NCBI GenBank assembly: GCA_902835305.1
Contig: CADFMD010000001.1
Coordinates: 1 to 64,000, forward strand
Direction of reading: 5' to 3'
DNA: 64,000 nucleotides
DNA from: Coriobacteriaceae bacterium
GTDB taxonomy: Bacteria > Actinomycetota > Coriobacteriia > Coriobacteriales > Coriobacteriaceae
The position numbers and the translations under genes are program-made. Shown piece by piece: positions 56,901-64,000 of the stretch (position 1 is the stretch's first letter; each line of letters starts with the position of its first letter). The notes under the pieces were generated by a model. That model had not been told where the DNA came from. It saw nothing but the letters and a program-made list of their open reading frames with translations, and searched no databases.

Positions 56901-57698
56901 ATGGGTCTTGAGGGAATCAAGCTGATTGCATGCGATTTGGACGGCACGTTGCTGCATCCGGGGGAGCGCGAGCCGCGTTCCGAGGCCTTTGAACTCATCG
57001 ATGAACTGCATCGTCGCGGTATCGTGTTTATGCCGGCGAGCGGCCGTCAATATGCGAGCTTGCGCTACCTGTTTGCCCCGGTGGCCGATGAGCTCGCCTA
57101 TGTATGCGAAAACGGAGCCCTGGTGATGAGCGAGGGGCGTGCCGTTGTCAAGCGCTCTATGGAGCGTGACCTGGCGATGGATATCGCGAATGCCGTGGTC
57201 GCCTACCCCCATGCCGACGTTACCCTTTCCTGCGAGGGGCACCTCTACACCATAAGCGGCAACGATGCGTTCGTCGACCATTTGCGCTATGAGGTCCACT
57301 GCGATGTGGCGGTGGTCGGCCGTCCCGAGGACATCGACGAGGACGTCATTAAGATTGCCTTCCAGATGCCCGAGGTGGATCAGCCGGCGGCCCTGGAGTA
57401 TTTCGAGCGCCTCTTTAGCGACCGTGTTGACGTGATGACGTCGGGAACCGAATGGACGGACTTTATCGGTTTCGGTTCGGGCAAGGGCTCCGCGCTTGCC
57501 GATTACGGTCGTGCCCTGGGTATTTCGCCCGATGAGATGATGGCGTTTGGCGATAACGAAAACGACCGCGACATGCTCAACGTAGTGGGCCATCCTTATC
57601 TAATGGAGAGCTGCAATCCCTCTATGCGCGGCATCAACGACCACGTCCGCTACGTGCGCACGGTCGAAGAGGAGCTGCGCCGTCTGCTCGCCGAGTAG
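56901..57698 (+). CDS. Cof-type HAD phosphatase (subclass IIB)
   Basis: Predicted cytoplasmic sugar- or nucleotide-phosphate phosphatase, 265 residues. HAD motif I is ACDLDGTLL, motif II PASGRQ, motif III the Lys of GSGKGSAL, and motif IV AFGDNENDRDML. A Cof-type cap occupies about residues 85-190. ATG 56901 is used, with GGGGAAG close upstream and AGGAGG 14 nt upstream. The substrate cannot be assigned, as this family is promiscuous. A weak TAGGT/ACCTA stem with a following T-run (57696-57730) may terminate it. Confidence 0.88.
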   Translation: MGLEGIKLIACDLDGTLLHPGEREPRSEAFELIDELHRRGIVFMPASGRQYASLRYLFAPVADELAYVCENGALVMSEGRAVVKRSMERDLAMDIANAVVAYPHADVTLSCEGHLYTISGNDAFVDHLRYEVHCDVAVVGRPEDIDEDVIKIAFQMPEVDQPAALEYFERLFSDRVDVMTSGTEWTDFIGFGSGKGSALADYGRALGISPDEMMAFGDNENDRDMLNVVGHPYLMESCNPSMRGINDHVRYVRTVEEELRRLLAE

Positions 57699-57774
57699 GT
57701 TTTCGGGACATACCTAGAAATCTATTTTTTGCTGCAAAGTGCGAAAAGGTGGATTTAAGGCATGTTCCAAACAT

Positions 57775-58155
57775 TTACCGGCAGTCGGGGCAGAGACCCT
57801 CGAAGATGGTGTAGTGCGACGTGACGTGCCAGCCGATTTGCTCGGACGCCTTGGCGTCGATCTGGGCATCGAAGGGGAGCGGTACGTCGATGACGCGGCT
57901 GCACGAGGTGCAGATGATATGTGCGTGCGGCTCGATGGTGCGATCGAAGCGACTTCCGCCCGGCGTCTTGATGGAGAGAATCTCGCCGGCGTCGGCCAAG
58001 AGATTGAGGTTGCGGTAGACCGTACCGCGGCTGATTTTGTCATCCTGCGCGCGCACGACGTTGTAGATTTCGTCGGCGGTGGGATGGTTATAGCTTTGGC
58101 GCACGGCGTCAAGAACCAGCTTTCGCTGCCTGGTATTCCTTCTTTGCACCGCCAT
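57775..58155 (-). CDS. Fur/PerR-family metalloregulator
   Basis: Ferric-uptake-type DNA-binding repressor of 126 residues. The winged helix is residues 1-75 (SRGTVYRNLNLLADAGEI). Structural zinc would be held by CTSC (82-85) and CPDC (122-125). Regulatory-metal ligands His24, Asp71, His77 and His79 are present in PerR-like positions, so it may sense peroxide or iron. The start at 58155 has GGCGAGG nearby. A clear Fur or PerR box in the 61-bp upstream gap could not be identified. Confidence 0.9.
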   Translation of the reverse strand: MAVQRRNTRQRKLVLDAVRQSYNHPTADEIYNVVRAQDDKISRGTVYRNLNLLADAGEILSIKTPGGSRFDRTIEPHAHIICTSCSRVIDVPLPFDAQIDAKASEQIGWHVTSHYTIFEGLCPDCR

Positions 58156-58216
58156 GCGCCTCGCCTCTTTTCTATTAACGGTCGTAGGTAAATGATACCG
58201 TATTTAGCACACAATA

Positions 58217-58627
58217 CTAATAACGAGGCGTGAAACCGTCTTCATTGGCAAGTGGGGCTCGAGCCTGGGCGTCTGCGAGGCGAAAACGCGTTCCCATGCG
58301 CTCGTAGGAGGCATGAAGCGCTTCGAGATGAGATAGGATATTTGCCGGAGCTCCCTGTATCTCCATCTCGACTGAGCCGTCTTCCATGTTACGCACCCAG
58401 CCGGTGAGCGCGCGTGCCTGCGCGAGGTTGGTGTTGGTAAAGCGAAAGCCAACGCCCTGGACTTGCCCCGCCCAGCGCAGGAAATAGCGCAGGGGAGTGT
58501 CTTGAGTGGCCTCGTCGCTTGCGAGCACAGTAAGCCTGCGGCGCAGCTCGAGCTCGACGTTTGATGGTTTTTGAGGTTCTCGACTGCCGCCGGTGACGCT
58601 GGAGAAGAACGTATCGAAGAGGCCCAT
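58217..58627 (-). CDS. Acylphosphatase-domain protein
   Basis: A 136-residue protein with an acylphosphatase domain (about residues 45-125). It has LRWAGQVQGVGFRFTN (the phosphate loop with the catalytic Arg) and GWVRNMEDGSVEME (catalytic Asn). Acylphosphatases hydrolyse carboxyl-phosphate bonds. It is longer than the typical 90-100 residues: a 40-residue N-terminal extension starts MGLFDTFFSSVTGG. The start at 58627 lies 2 bp after the stop of the oxidoreductase gene, so translation is probably coupled. Confidence 0.88.
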   Translation of the reverse strand: MGLFDTFFSSVTGGSREPQKPSNVELELRRRLTVLASDEATQDTPLRYFLRWAGQVQGVGFRFTNTNLAQARALTGWVRNMEDGSVEMEIQGAPANILSHLEALHASYERMGTRFRLADAQARAPLANEDGFTPRY

Positions 58628-58629
58628 CG

Positions 58630-59736
58630 CTATGCCTGCTTGCCTGCGTCGGCCGGGAAGGTTATGCCGGCCTGCTGGCGCACGGCATCCATGATGCGCA
58701 GCGAGACGAGCGTGACATCGCGGTAGTGACCAAGTTCGTGACGTCCCGCCGGGGTCTCCCAAATCTCTTCCTTAACGTTATCGATGCCGCCGATGGCGGT
58801 GATAAAGTCTGTGAGTTCGTATTCCATAGTGTTGCTCGATTTGGGCAGGTCGAGCACGCGGCCGTTGTCGCCCTGTTCGCGCGGTGCCTCGGTCGCCGAG
58901 CCGCGTACGACATCGCCGCGATAGTCGATGCGGACGTTGCGGGGCGTGGACAGATGGTCGATCTGGATAGTGCCACGCTCGCCTTCGATCTGCGAGGGCA
59001 GCAGGTCATTCGTTATTTTGGAGTGCGCGAGCTCGACGGAGATACGGCCACCGCCGTAGCTGGCGAGGATGGAACCGCAGCCGTCGATGGGGCCGTGCGT
59101 GAGCTGTCGCGTGGCGGGGTCGAGCAGAGTAGCCATGCTCGTAAGGCCGGAGGGCATGCCGAAAATCTCGACCATGGGCTCGACGGTGTAGACGCCAATG
59201 TCCATGAGGGAACCCGATGCCATATTGCAGTCGAAGATATTGGTGGCGCGTCCCGCGAGAATCTCGTTGTAGCGCGAGGAATATTTGCCAAAGCGCAATG
59301 AGGCGCGGCGGATGGGGGCGATCTCGCCTAGGGCGTCCTCGATGGCGTGGAAGGCGGGGTCGTGGAGGGGACGCATGGCCTCGAGGGCCACGACACCTGC
59401 TGCCTCGGCAGCGCGGAAGACTTCCAGCGCCTGCGCTTCGGTGGCGCAGAAGGGCTTCTCGACGATGACGTGCTTGCCACCGGCGATGCAGGCAAGGGCC
59501 TGCTCGTAGTGAAGTGCGTTAGGGCTGCCGATATAGACGGCGTCGACGTCGGCGGCTGCCGCGAGCTCATCGAGTGAAGTAAAGTTTCGCTCGCCACCGC
59601 GCTCGGCGGTAAAGGCGGCGCCGCGATCTGCATCGCGCGAGAGCGTGCCCACAAACGCAGCTTGGTCGTTGGCGTTGACGACCTGGATAAAGTCGTCGGT
59701 GATCATGGATGTGCCGATGGTCGCTATACGCAGCAT
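58630..59736 (-). CDS. Gfo/Idh/MocA-family NAD(P)-dependent oxidoreductase
   Basis: Predicted sugar-type dehydrogenase of 368 residues. It has the N-terminal Rossmann fold (RIATIGTSMITDDF), YIGSPNALHYEQAL, the catalytic-lysine motif VIVEKPFC and the C-terminal alpha/beta domain with DIGVYTVEPMVEIFG. The substrate is unknown. The start at 59736 has GGGGGA just upstream. It is followed by the acylphosphatase gene and preceded by rnhA on the same strand. Confidence 0.9.
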   Translation of the reverse strand: MLRIATIGTSMITDDFIQVVNANDQAAFVGTLSRDADRGAAFTAERGGERNFTSLDELAAAADVDAVYIGSPNALHYEQALACIAGGKHVIVEKPFCATEAQALEVFRAAEAAGVVALEAMRPLHDPAFHAIEDALGEIAPIRRASLRFGKYSSRYNEILAGRATNIFDCNMASGSLMDIGVYTVEPMVEIFGMPSGLTSMATLLDPATRQLTHGPIDGCGSILASYGGGRISVELAHSKITNDLLPSQIEGERGTIQIDHLSTPRNVRIDYRGDVVRGSATEAPREQGDNGRVLDLPKSSNTMEYELTDFITAIGGIDNVKEEIWETPAGRHELGHYRDVTLVSLRIMDAVRQQAGITFPADAGKQA

Positions 59737-59811
59737 GTATCCCCCTCGTGCCGTTCGGTTTACAGGATGAGTGTAGCGCGAGGAGGCAGGAAATAGCGTG
59801 CGAAAACGCCG

Positions 59812-60297
59812 TTACAGGTCGCTCTCGTTAAAGCCAGTGTCGATATCGAGGTTGCTGCCGTCGGCCGCCGTGGTGGCGAGCTCATCGCAGCGCTCGTTGA
59901 GCTCGTGACCGGCGTGACCCTTAACCCAGATGAACTCAACCTTGTGCTTGCTTTTGGCGGTGAGTAGGCGCTCCCACAGGTCGCGGTTCTTGACGGGTTG
60001 CTTGTTGGCGGTTTTCCATCCGCGCTTTTTCCAGCCGTCGATCCAATGCTTGTTAAAGGCGTTGACGACGTACTGCGAATCAGAATGGACTTCGACCTCG
60101 CAGGGGCGGTTGAGCGCCTCGAGCGCCACGATAACGGCCATGAGTTCCATGCGGTTGTTGGTGGTCTTGGCGTAGCCGCGCGAAAGCTCGGAGGTAAAGG
60201 TCTTGCCGGCGGGGTTGGTGTATTTGAGCACGGCGCCGTAGCCGCCGCGTCCCGGATTTGATCGGGCCGAGCCGTCGGTATAGATGATGACCTTCAC
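59812..60297 (-). CDS. rnhA: Ribonuclease HI
   Basis: Degrades the RNA strand of RNA-DNA hybrids. The 161-residue protein has the four acidic active-site residues: Asp in IIYTDGSARSNPG, Glu in NNRMELMAV, Asp in VHSDSQYV and Asp in NERCDELA. It also has the basic protrusion DGWKKRGWKTANKQPVKNRD used for hybrid binding. A GTG start at 60297 is chosen because AAAGGA lies 6 nt before it; the frame extends 17 codons upstream. Confidence 0.96.
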   Translation of the reverse strand: MKVIIYTDGSARSNPGRGGYGAVLKYTNPAGKTFTSELSRGYAKTTNNRMELMAVIVALEALNRPCEVEVHSDSQYVVNAFNKHWIDGWKKRGWKTANKQPVKNRDLWERLLTAKSKHKVEFIWVKGHAGHELNERCDELATTAADGSNLDIDTGFNESDL

Positions 60298-60396
60298 GGG
60301 CTTCCTTTCGTTGGGTACGTTTCGTGTGAGTGACCATTGTAGCGCCATGCCCGCCGGGGGCCAGCAATCTACGATTTCTACCCCGTCTTCCGACTG

Positions 60397-61299
60397 TTAG
60401 TTGGCATGGATGATGCGGTTGAGCTCGTCGAGGTATTGCTGCAAGAGGAGAGAGGGCTTGCGCTCGTCGTGCATGATGTAGCCAACGTGCATCGTTGGGG
60501 CGTCTGCTAGCGGGATCGATGCCATGCCCCATTGCATTTCATTGGAGAGGACACCGGTCGACAGGGTGTAACCGTTCGACGTGATAAGTAAGTTGGTAAG
60601 TGTTCCGCGGTCCGAGATTCGTATGTTGCGGTCGCAAGGGATATAGCAAAAAGGTTCCTCGGCGTAATAGAAGGAGTTTGAGGTTCCCTGCTCAAAGCTG
60701 TAGCGCGTATAGGGCGTGAGGTCGGCAAGGGACAGCTGCGGGCGGCGTGCGAGCGGGTGGCGCTCGCTAACGAAGACGTGGACCGTCGCGTCGAAGAGGG
60801 GATGGAAGCTTGCGCGGGCATCGGCGAAGGCCTTCTGCAGAACGCGGGCGTTAAAGTCATCCAGATACAGAATGCCGATATCGCTGCGAAACGCACGGAC
60901 GTCATCGATGATCTGCGATGTGGTGGTCTCGCGCATGATGAACTCGAACTTGCTGTCGCGGCAGCGCTCGACTACGTTGACAAAGGCCTCGACCGAAAAG
61001 GCGTAGTGCTGGGCGGAAATGGCGAGGCGGGCTTGCGGGGTGCCACCGTCCTCGTAGCGTGCCTCGAGCATGTCGGCCTGCTCTACGACCTGGCGCGCAT
61101 AGCCCAAAAGCTCGGTGCCGTCGTTGGTGAGCGTGACGCCGCGGCTGGAGCGCGTAAAGATCTCCAGATGGAGCTCTTGTTCTAGGCTTTTGACGGCGTT
61201 TGAGATGTTGGACTGAGCGGTATAGAGGCGCTGAGCTGCGGCGTTGATTGAGCCGGACTCTGCCACGGCGATAAGAAAACGAAGCTGCTGGAGTGTCAT
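60397..61299 (-). CDS. LysR-family transcriptional regulator
   Basis: A 300-residue DNA-binding regulator. The N-terminal winged helix-turn-helix is LRFLIAVAESGSINAAAQRL followed by QSNISNAVKSLEQEL, and the effector-binding domain covers residues 90-295. It is divergent from metY, with 275 bp between the starts. This is the usual arrangement for a LysR protein controlling its neighbour and suggests a role in sulfur amino-acid metabolism. The effector, perhaps O-acetylserine or O-acetylhomoserine as in related regulators, is a guess. GATAGCTATC lies 17 bp upstream of its start. Confidence 0.93.
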   Translation of the reverse strand: MTLQQLRFLIAVAESGSINAAAQRLYTAQSNISNAVKSLEQELHLEIFTRSSRGVTLTNDGTELLGYARQVVEQADMLEARYEDGGTPQARLAISAQHYAFSVEAFVNVVERCRDSKFEFIMRETTTSQIIDDVRAFRSDIGILYLDDFNARVLQKAFADARASFHPLFDATVHVFVSERHPLARRPQLSLADLTPYTRYSFEQGTSNSFYYAEEPFCYIPCDRNIRISDRGTLTNLLITSNGYTLSTGVLSNEMQWGMASIPLADAPTMHVGYIMHDERKPSLLLQQYLDELNRIIHAN

Positions 61300-61315
61300 C
61301 GGTGCCCGTCCTTTC

Positions 61316-61343
61316 GATAGCTATCTAAAAAACCGATAACAGG
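61316..61343. promoter_or_regulatory. Candidate LysR operator between lysR and metY
   Basis: The perfect palindrome GATAGCTATC (61316-61325) is followed by a related half-site CCGATAAC. It lies about 20 bp upstream of the metY -35, a common place for a LysR recognition site, and also close to the regulator's own start. Confidence 0.4.
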
Positions 61344-61360
61344 TTAGCGCTTTTAAGTGA

Positions 61361-61389
61361 TTGACCGAGCGAAACAATGCTCGTACTAT
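61361..61389 (+). promoter_or_regulatory. metY promoter
   Basis: TTGACC (61361-61366), 17-bp spacer, TACTAT (61384-61389). The spacer contains a GAGC-N8-GCTC dyad. Transcription would begin near 61396, giving a leader of about 180 nt with a small open reading frame. Confidence 0.75.
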
Positions 61390-61458
61390 TCAAAACACAC
61401 AAAGGCAGTAGGTAATTAAGCCGACCACGGAACCGGGATGTCAAAAGGAGGACCGCAT

Positions 61459-61512
61459 ATGAACTGCTTACCAAGACGAATGCCGGGCTCCTGTTTGCGC
61501 CCGTCGGCGTGA
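61459..61512 (+). CDS. Putative cysteine-containing leader peptide upstream of metY
   Basis: A 17-codon open reading frame, MNCLPRRMPGSCLRPSA, with a strong AAAGGAGG ribosome-binding site 7 nt before its ATG. It has two cysteines and four arginines (two adjacent). It lies entirely within the metY leader. Its stop TGA overlaps a GTG that is in frame with metY. Short, Cys-bearing upstream frames control cysteine and methionine genes by attenuation in some actinobacteria, which suggests the same here. No homology can be claimed for so short a sequence. Confidence 0.55.
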   Translation: MNCLPRRMPGSCLRPSA

Positions 61513-61574
61513 TCAGGAGACAGCGACTTACTTCTCTCTTATTTATTTACTTTCGTTCGATCAAGGAGATCATC

Positions 61575-62885
61575 ATGAGCCAGTTCATCAACAACCCCGA
61601 GCACACCTTTGGTTTCGATACCCTGCAGCTTCATGTTGGCCAGGAGAGCGCCGACCCCGCATCCGACTCCCGCGCCGTGCCTATCTACCAGACCACGAGC
61701 TATGTGTTCCGCAACTCCCAGCACGCCGCCGATCGCTTTGGTCTTGCCGACGCCGGTAACATCTACGGCCGTCTGACCAACTCCACCCAGGGCGTCTTTG
61801 AGGACCGTATCGCCGCGCTCGAGGGTGGCGTGGCCGGTCTTGCCGTCGCCTCCGGTGCCGCTGCCATCACCTATACCCTGCAGGCTCTTGCCCAGGCTGG
61901 TGACCACGTGGTGGCTCAGAAGACCATCTACGGCGGTTCCTACAACCTGCTCGAGCATACGCTCTCCCAGTTTGGCGTCGAGACCACGTTTGTCGATGCC
62001 CACAACCTGGAAGAGGTTGAGGGTGCCATCAAGGACAACACCACGGTCATCTATCTCGAGACGCTCGGCAACCCCAACTCTGACATCCCCAACATCGACG
62101 CCATCTCCGAGATCGCCAAGAAGCACGGTCTGCCGGTTGTCGTCGACAACACTTTCGGCACCCCGTATCTGTTCCGTCCGCTGGAGCATGGCGCCAACAT
62201 CGTTGTCCACTCCGCAACCAAGTTCATCGGCGGCCACGGCACCTCGCTGGGCGGTGTGATCGTCGACGGCGGTAACTTCGATTGGAAGGCGAGCGGAAAG
62301 TACGCCCAGATCGCTGAGCCCAACCCCTCCTACCATGGCGTCTCGTTTGCCGAGGCTGCCGGTCCCGCCGCCTTCGCAACCTATGTCCGCGCCATCCTGC
62401 TGCGTGACGAGGGTGCCTGCATCAGCCCGTTCAACGCCTGGGTCCTGCTCCAGGGCACCGAGACCCTGTCGCTGCGCGTTGACCGTCATGTCGAGAACAC
62501 CAAGAAGGTCGTTGAGTTCCTTGCCGGCGACAGCCACGTTGCCAAGGTGAACCACCCGAGCCTGCCTGAGCACCCCGATCACGAGCTCTATCAGAAGTAC
62601 TTCCCCAACGGCGGCGCCTCGATCTTCACCTTTGAGATTAAGGGTGGCCAGGAGGCTGCCTGGAAGTTCATCGATCATCTGCAGGTGTTCTCGCTGCTCG
62701 CCAACGTGGCCGACGTCAAGTCGCTCGTCGTGCACCCGGCTACCACCACGCACTCCCAGCTCTCTGCCGAGGAGCTCGCCGAGCAGAACATCACGCCCTC
62801 CACGATCCGTCTTTCCATCGGTACCGAGAACGCCGAGGACATCATTTGGGATCTGAAGCAGGCCTTCGCCGTGCTGGACGAGTAA
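61575..62885 (+). CDS. metY: O-acetylhomoserine sulfhydrylase (PLP enzyme)
   Basis: Makes homocysteine (or cysteine-family products) from O-acetylhomoserine and sulfide. The 436-residue protein belongs to the Cys/Met-metabolism PLP family. It has VPIYQTTSYVF, NIYGRLTNSTQGVFEDRIAA, ASGAAAITYTLQAL, YLETLGNP, VVDNTFGTPYL and the PLP lysine in HSATKFIGGHGT. The length and the long insert (IVDGGNFDWKASGKYAQIAE) fit O-acetylhomoserine sulfhydrylases rather than cystathionine enzymes. ATG 61575 follows AAGGAGA; an in-frame GTG at 61509 overlapping the leader-peptide stop could give a longer form. It is followed by a strong terminator. Confidence 0.93.
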   Translation: MSQFINNPEHTFGFDTLQLHVGQESADPASDSRAVPIYQTTSYVFRNSQHAADRFGLADAGNIYGRLTNSTQGVFEDRIAALEGGVAGLAVASGAAAITYTLQALAQAGDHVVAQKTIYGGSYNLLEHTLSQFGVETTFVDAHNLEEVEGAIKDNTTVIYLETLGNPNSDIPNIDAISEIAKKHGLPVVVDNTFGTPYLFRPLEHGANIVVHSATKFIGGHGTSLGGVIVDGGNFDWKASGKYAQIAEPNPSYHGVSFAEAAGPAAFATYVRAILLRDEGACISPFNAWVLLQGTETLSLRVDRHVENTKKVVEFLAGDSHVAKVNHPSLPEHPDHELYQKYFPNGGASIFTFEIKGGQEAAWKFIDHLQVFSLLANVADVKSLVVHPATTTHSQLSAEELAEQNITPSTIRLSIGTENAEDIIWDLKQAFAVLDE

Positions 62886-62946
62886 GGCGACTTGTGCAAG
62901 GACCCCTTGCGACTCGATAGGTATAACTGCATAAATGCCTGCTCAA

Positions 62947-62985
62947 GACGCCTGCGCAAGCAATGGTTGCGCAGGCGTCTTTTTT
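62947..62985 (+). terminator. Terminator of metY
   Basis: A perfect 13-bp stem (62947-62959 with 62967-62979) with a 7-nt loop, then TTTTTT. Confidence 0.93.
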
Positions 62986-63196
62986 GCATAGGAAGGGCGC
63001 TATTACAGGGTTTTTGGCATGCTTTATGCATTTGAGTTGTGGAAAACTCCTGTTGAGAGGATGTGAGTTTTACGCAATTGACGTGCGCCTTTTGAGTAAA
63101 ACCGCAGGTCGCGATTTGCTCGAGGTACTATGCAGCGCGATCGAATCACACGCAGCTCAAACGCAGCAAAAACGCACTACGGAGGTTTCCAGCTAC

Positions 63197-63973
63197 ATGA
63201 GGATCGATTCACGAAAACCGAAAGCCGCTGCCCTTTCCGCCGCTCTGACCGTGGCACTTTTGGCAGGCGCCGGCGCAACTGATGCCCACGCGGCAACACT
63301 GTCCGATACGGTTGGATCTACGCCGTCCGAGGCGACGCTGGTACAGCCCGTTGATTATCGCGGCGATGGTTATGGTTCCATGCAGGAGTGGAACGCCTCG
63401 ATGGAGGCCAAGCGCGATTCCCTTGAGATGCGCGCTCAGATCATTATGAATATGTATGGCGACTATGCTACCGATGACGAGCGCGCTGTGCTGCAGGGTT
63501 GTATCGACGGTGCGGGTAGTCTGTTGACGATGGGGGAGGTCGACACGAAGTCGACCGAGCTCGATGAGCTGCGCACTGCGCTTGAGAATGCCAAGCGCGA
63601 AGCGCTCGAGGCCGCCGCAGCCGAGGCGGAGGCTGCCGAGGCCGCCCAGGCTTCGTACTACAACGCCGGTTACACTCCGTCCTACGCGTCTGCCGCGTCC
63701 TACGCGAACGGATCGGGCCTGACGCGCTCTGCGGGTGTCAATAACTACAACGGGCGCCGCGAGACCTATTACAGCAGCAATGTGCTTTATCACTATCGCA
63801 CGGGCGAATGGACTCAGGATTCTGAGGGCTTCTGGCGCGATTCCGACGGCTATTACGTTGTTGCCGCGGGCGATATGGCCCAGGGCTCGACCTTTACGGG
63901 CTCCAAGGGTGATTGCAAGGTCTATGACTCCGGCTGCGCCGCCGGAACCACCGATTACTACACCGGTTGGTAA
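63197..63973 (+). CDS. Secreted protein of unknown function with a Tyr/Gly/Cys-rich C-terminal domain
   Basis: A 258-residue protein that I do not recognise. Residues 1-33 form a Sec signal peptide (basic start, AALTVALLAGAGA, then the AHA-AT cleavage site). The mature part has a helical region with an Ala/Glu coiled stretch (about residues 130-155, EALEAAAAEAEAAEAAQ) and a Tyr/Ser/Asn-rich segment. The C-terminal domain of about 60 residues contains two Trp, repeated Asp-Ser-(Asp/Glu)-Gly, and two Cys (GDCKVYDSGCAAG). This suggests a disulfide-bonded cell-wall or glycan-binding module. GGAGG lies 11 nt before ATG 63197. The 210 bp between the metY terminator and this gene has a wide GTTTTAC/GTAAAAC dyad but no clear promoter. 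Confidence 0.75.
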   Translation: MRIDSRKPKAAALSAALTVALLAGAGATDAHAATLSDTVGSTPSEATLVQPVDYRGDGYGSMQEWNASMEAKRDSLEMRAQIIMNMYGDYATDDERAVLQGCIDGAGSLLTMGEVDTKSTELDELRTALENAKREALEAAAAEAEAAEAAQASYYNAGYTPSYASAASYANGSGLTRSAGVNNYNGRRETYYSSNVLYHYRTGEWTQDSEGFWRDSDGYYVVAAGDMAQGSTFTGSKGDCKVYDSGCAAGTTDYYTGW

Positions 63974-64000
63974 TCTGCTATCAGAGCAAAATAGGCACAT

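Noticed and set aside
58156..58216. A Fur or PerR box for autoregulation of the Fur-family gene.
   Set aside because: The A/T-rich stretch has no convincing match to the TTATAAT-N-ATTATAA or Fur inverted-repeat consensus.
61390..61574. A SAM riboswitch or T-box in the metY leader.
   Set aside because: The characteristic conserved elements of neither class are present. The small open reading frame is the only clear leader feature.

Overview
The window looks like chromosomal DNA from a gut actinobacterium of the class Coriobacteriia, most like Collinsella. The reasons are a G+C-rich composition, the actinobacterial gene orders coaE-uvrB and uvrC-rapZ-whiA-gap-pgk-tpiA-secG, an oxygen-sensitive class III ribonucleotide reductase (nrdD/nrdG), and a sialic-acid catabolic cluster suited to life on mucin. 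No phage, plasmid or CRISPR locus is visible. The genus is an inference from gene content and order.

1-17.2 kb: housekeeping and DNA repair. coaE overlaps a lytic transglycosylase gene and is followed by uvrB. A minus-strand block holds two flavoproteins, an Mrp-type Fe-S carrier and an LtaS-like membrane sulfatase. uvrA (with a LexA-like box), ybaK, murJ and uvrC follow, so all three excision-repair genes lie within 16 kb.

17.3-28.1 kb: a probable sialic-acid island. It has a peptide-type ABC importer (lipoprotein, permease, permease-ATPase fusion, ATPase), an AXE1-type esterase overlapping a paralogue that has lost its nucleophilic serine, then nanA, nanK and nanE. The island sits between uvrC and rapZ, genes that are usually close neighbours in actinobacteria.

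28.1-35.3 kb: rapZ-whiA (yvcK is absent from its usual place) and the triose-phosphate glycolytic genes gap, pgk, tpiA and gpmI, ending with secG. 35.5-41.5 kb: a second, five-gene oligopeptide ABC importer.

41.5-48.9 kb: a region rich in tRNA genes and palindromes. It holds tRNA-Leu, three identical tRNA-Gly(GCC), tRNA-Cys and tRNA-Val, a GH13 alpha-glucosidase and a two-gene partner-switching module (PAS/GAF-PP2C phosphatase plus a STAS-HATPase fusion). Three tRNA promoters share a 16-17-bp A/T palindrome just upstream of the -35. Large intergenic inverted repeats with 27-30-bp outer stems are concentrated here and around nrdG.

48.8-64 kb: nrdD under a textbook pair of NrdR boxes, nrdG, a folate operon (folE, HD protein, folB), a YgjP-like peptidase, an M19 dipeptidase, slyD with a UreE-like gene, a HAD phosphatase, a Fur/PerR regulator, acylphosphatase, a Gfo/Idh oxidoreductase, rnhA, a LysR regulator divergent from metY (which has a cysteine-containing leader peptide), and a secreted protein.

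The least conventional signals are the modular inverted repeats (conserved linkers, variable but self-complementary stems), the STAS-HATPase fusion, the live/dead esterase pair, the tRNA-promoter palindrome and the metY leader peptide.
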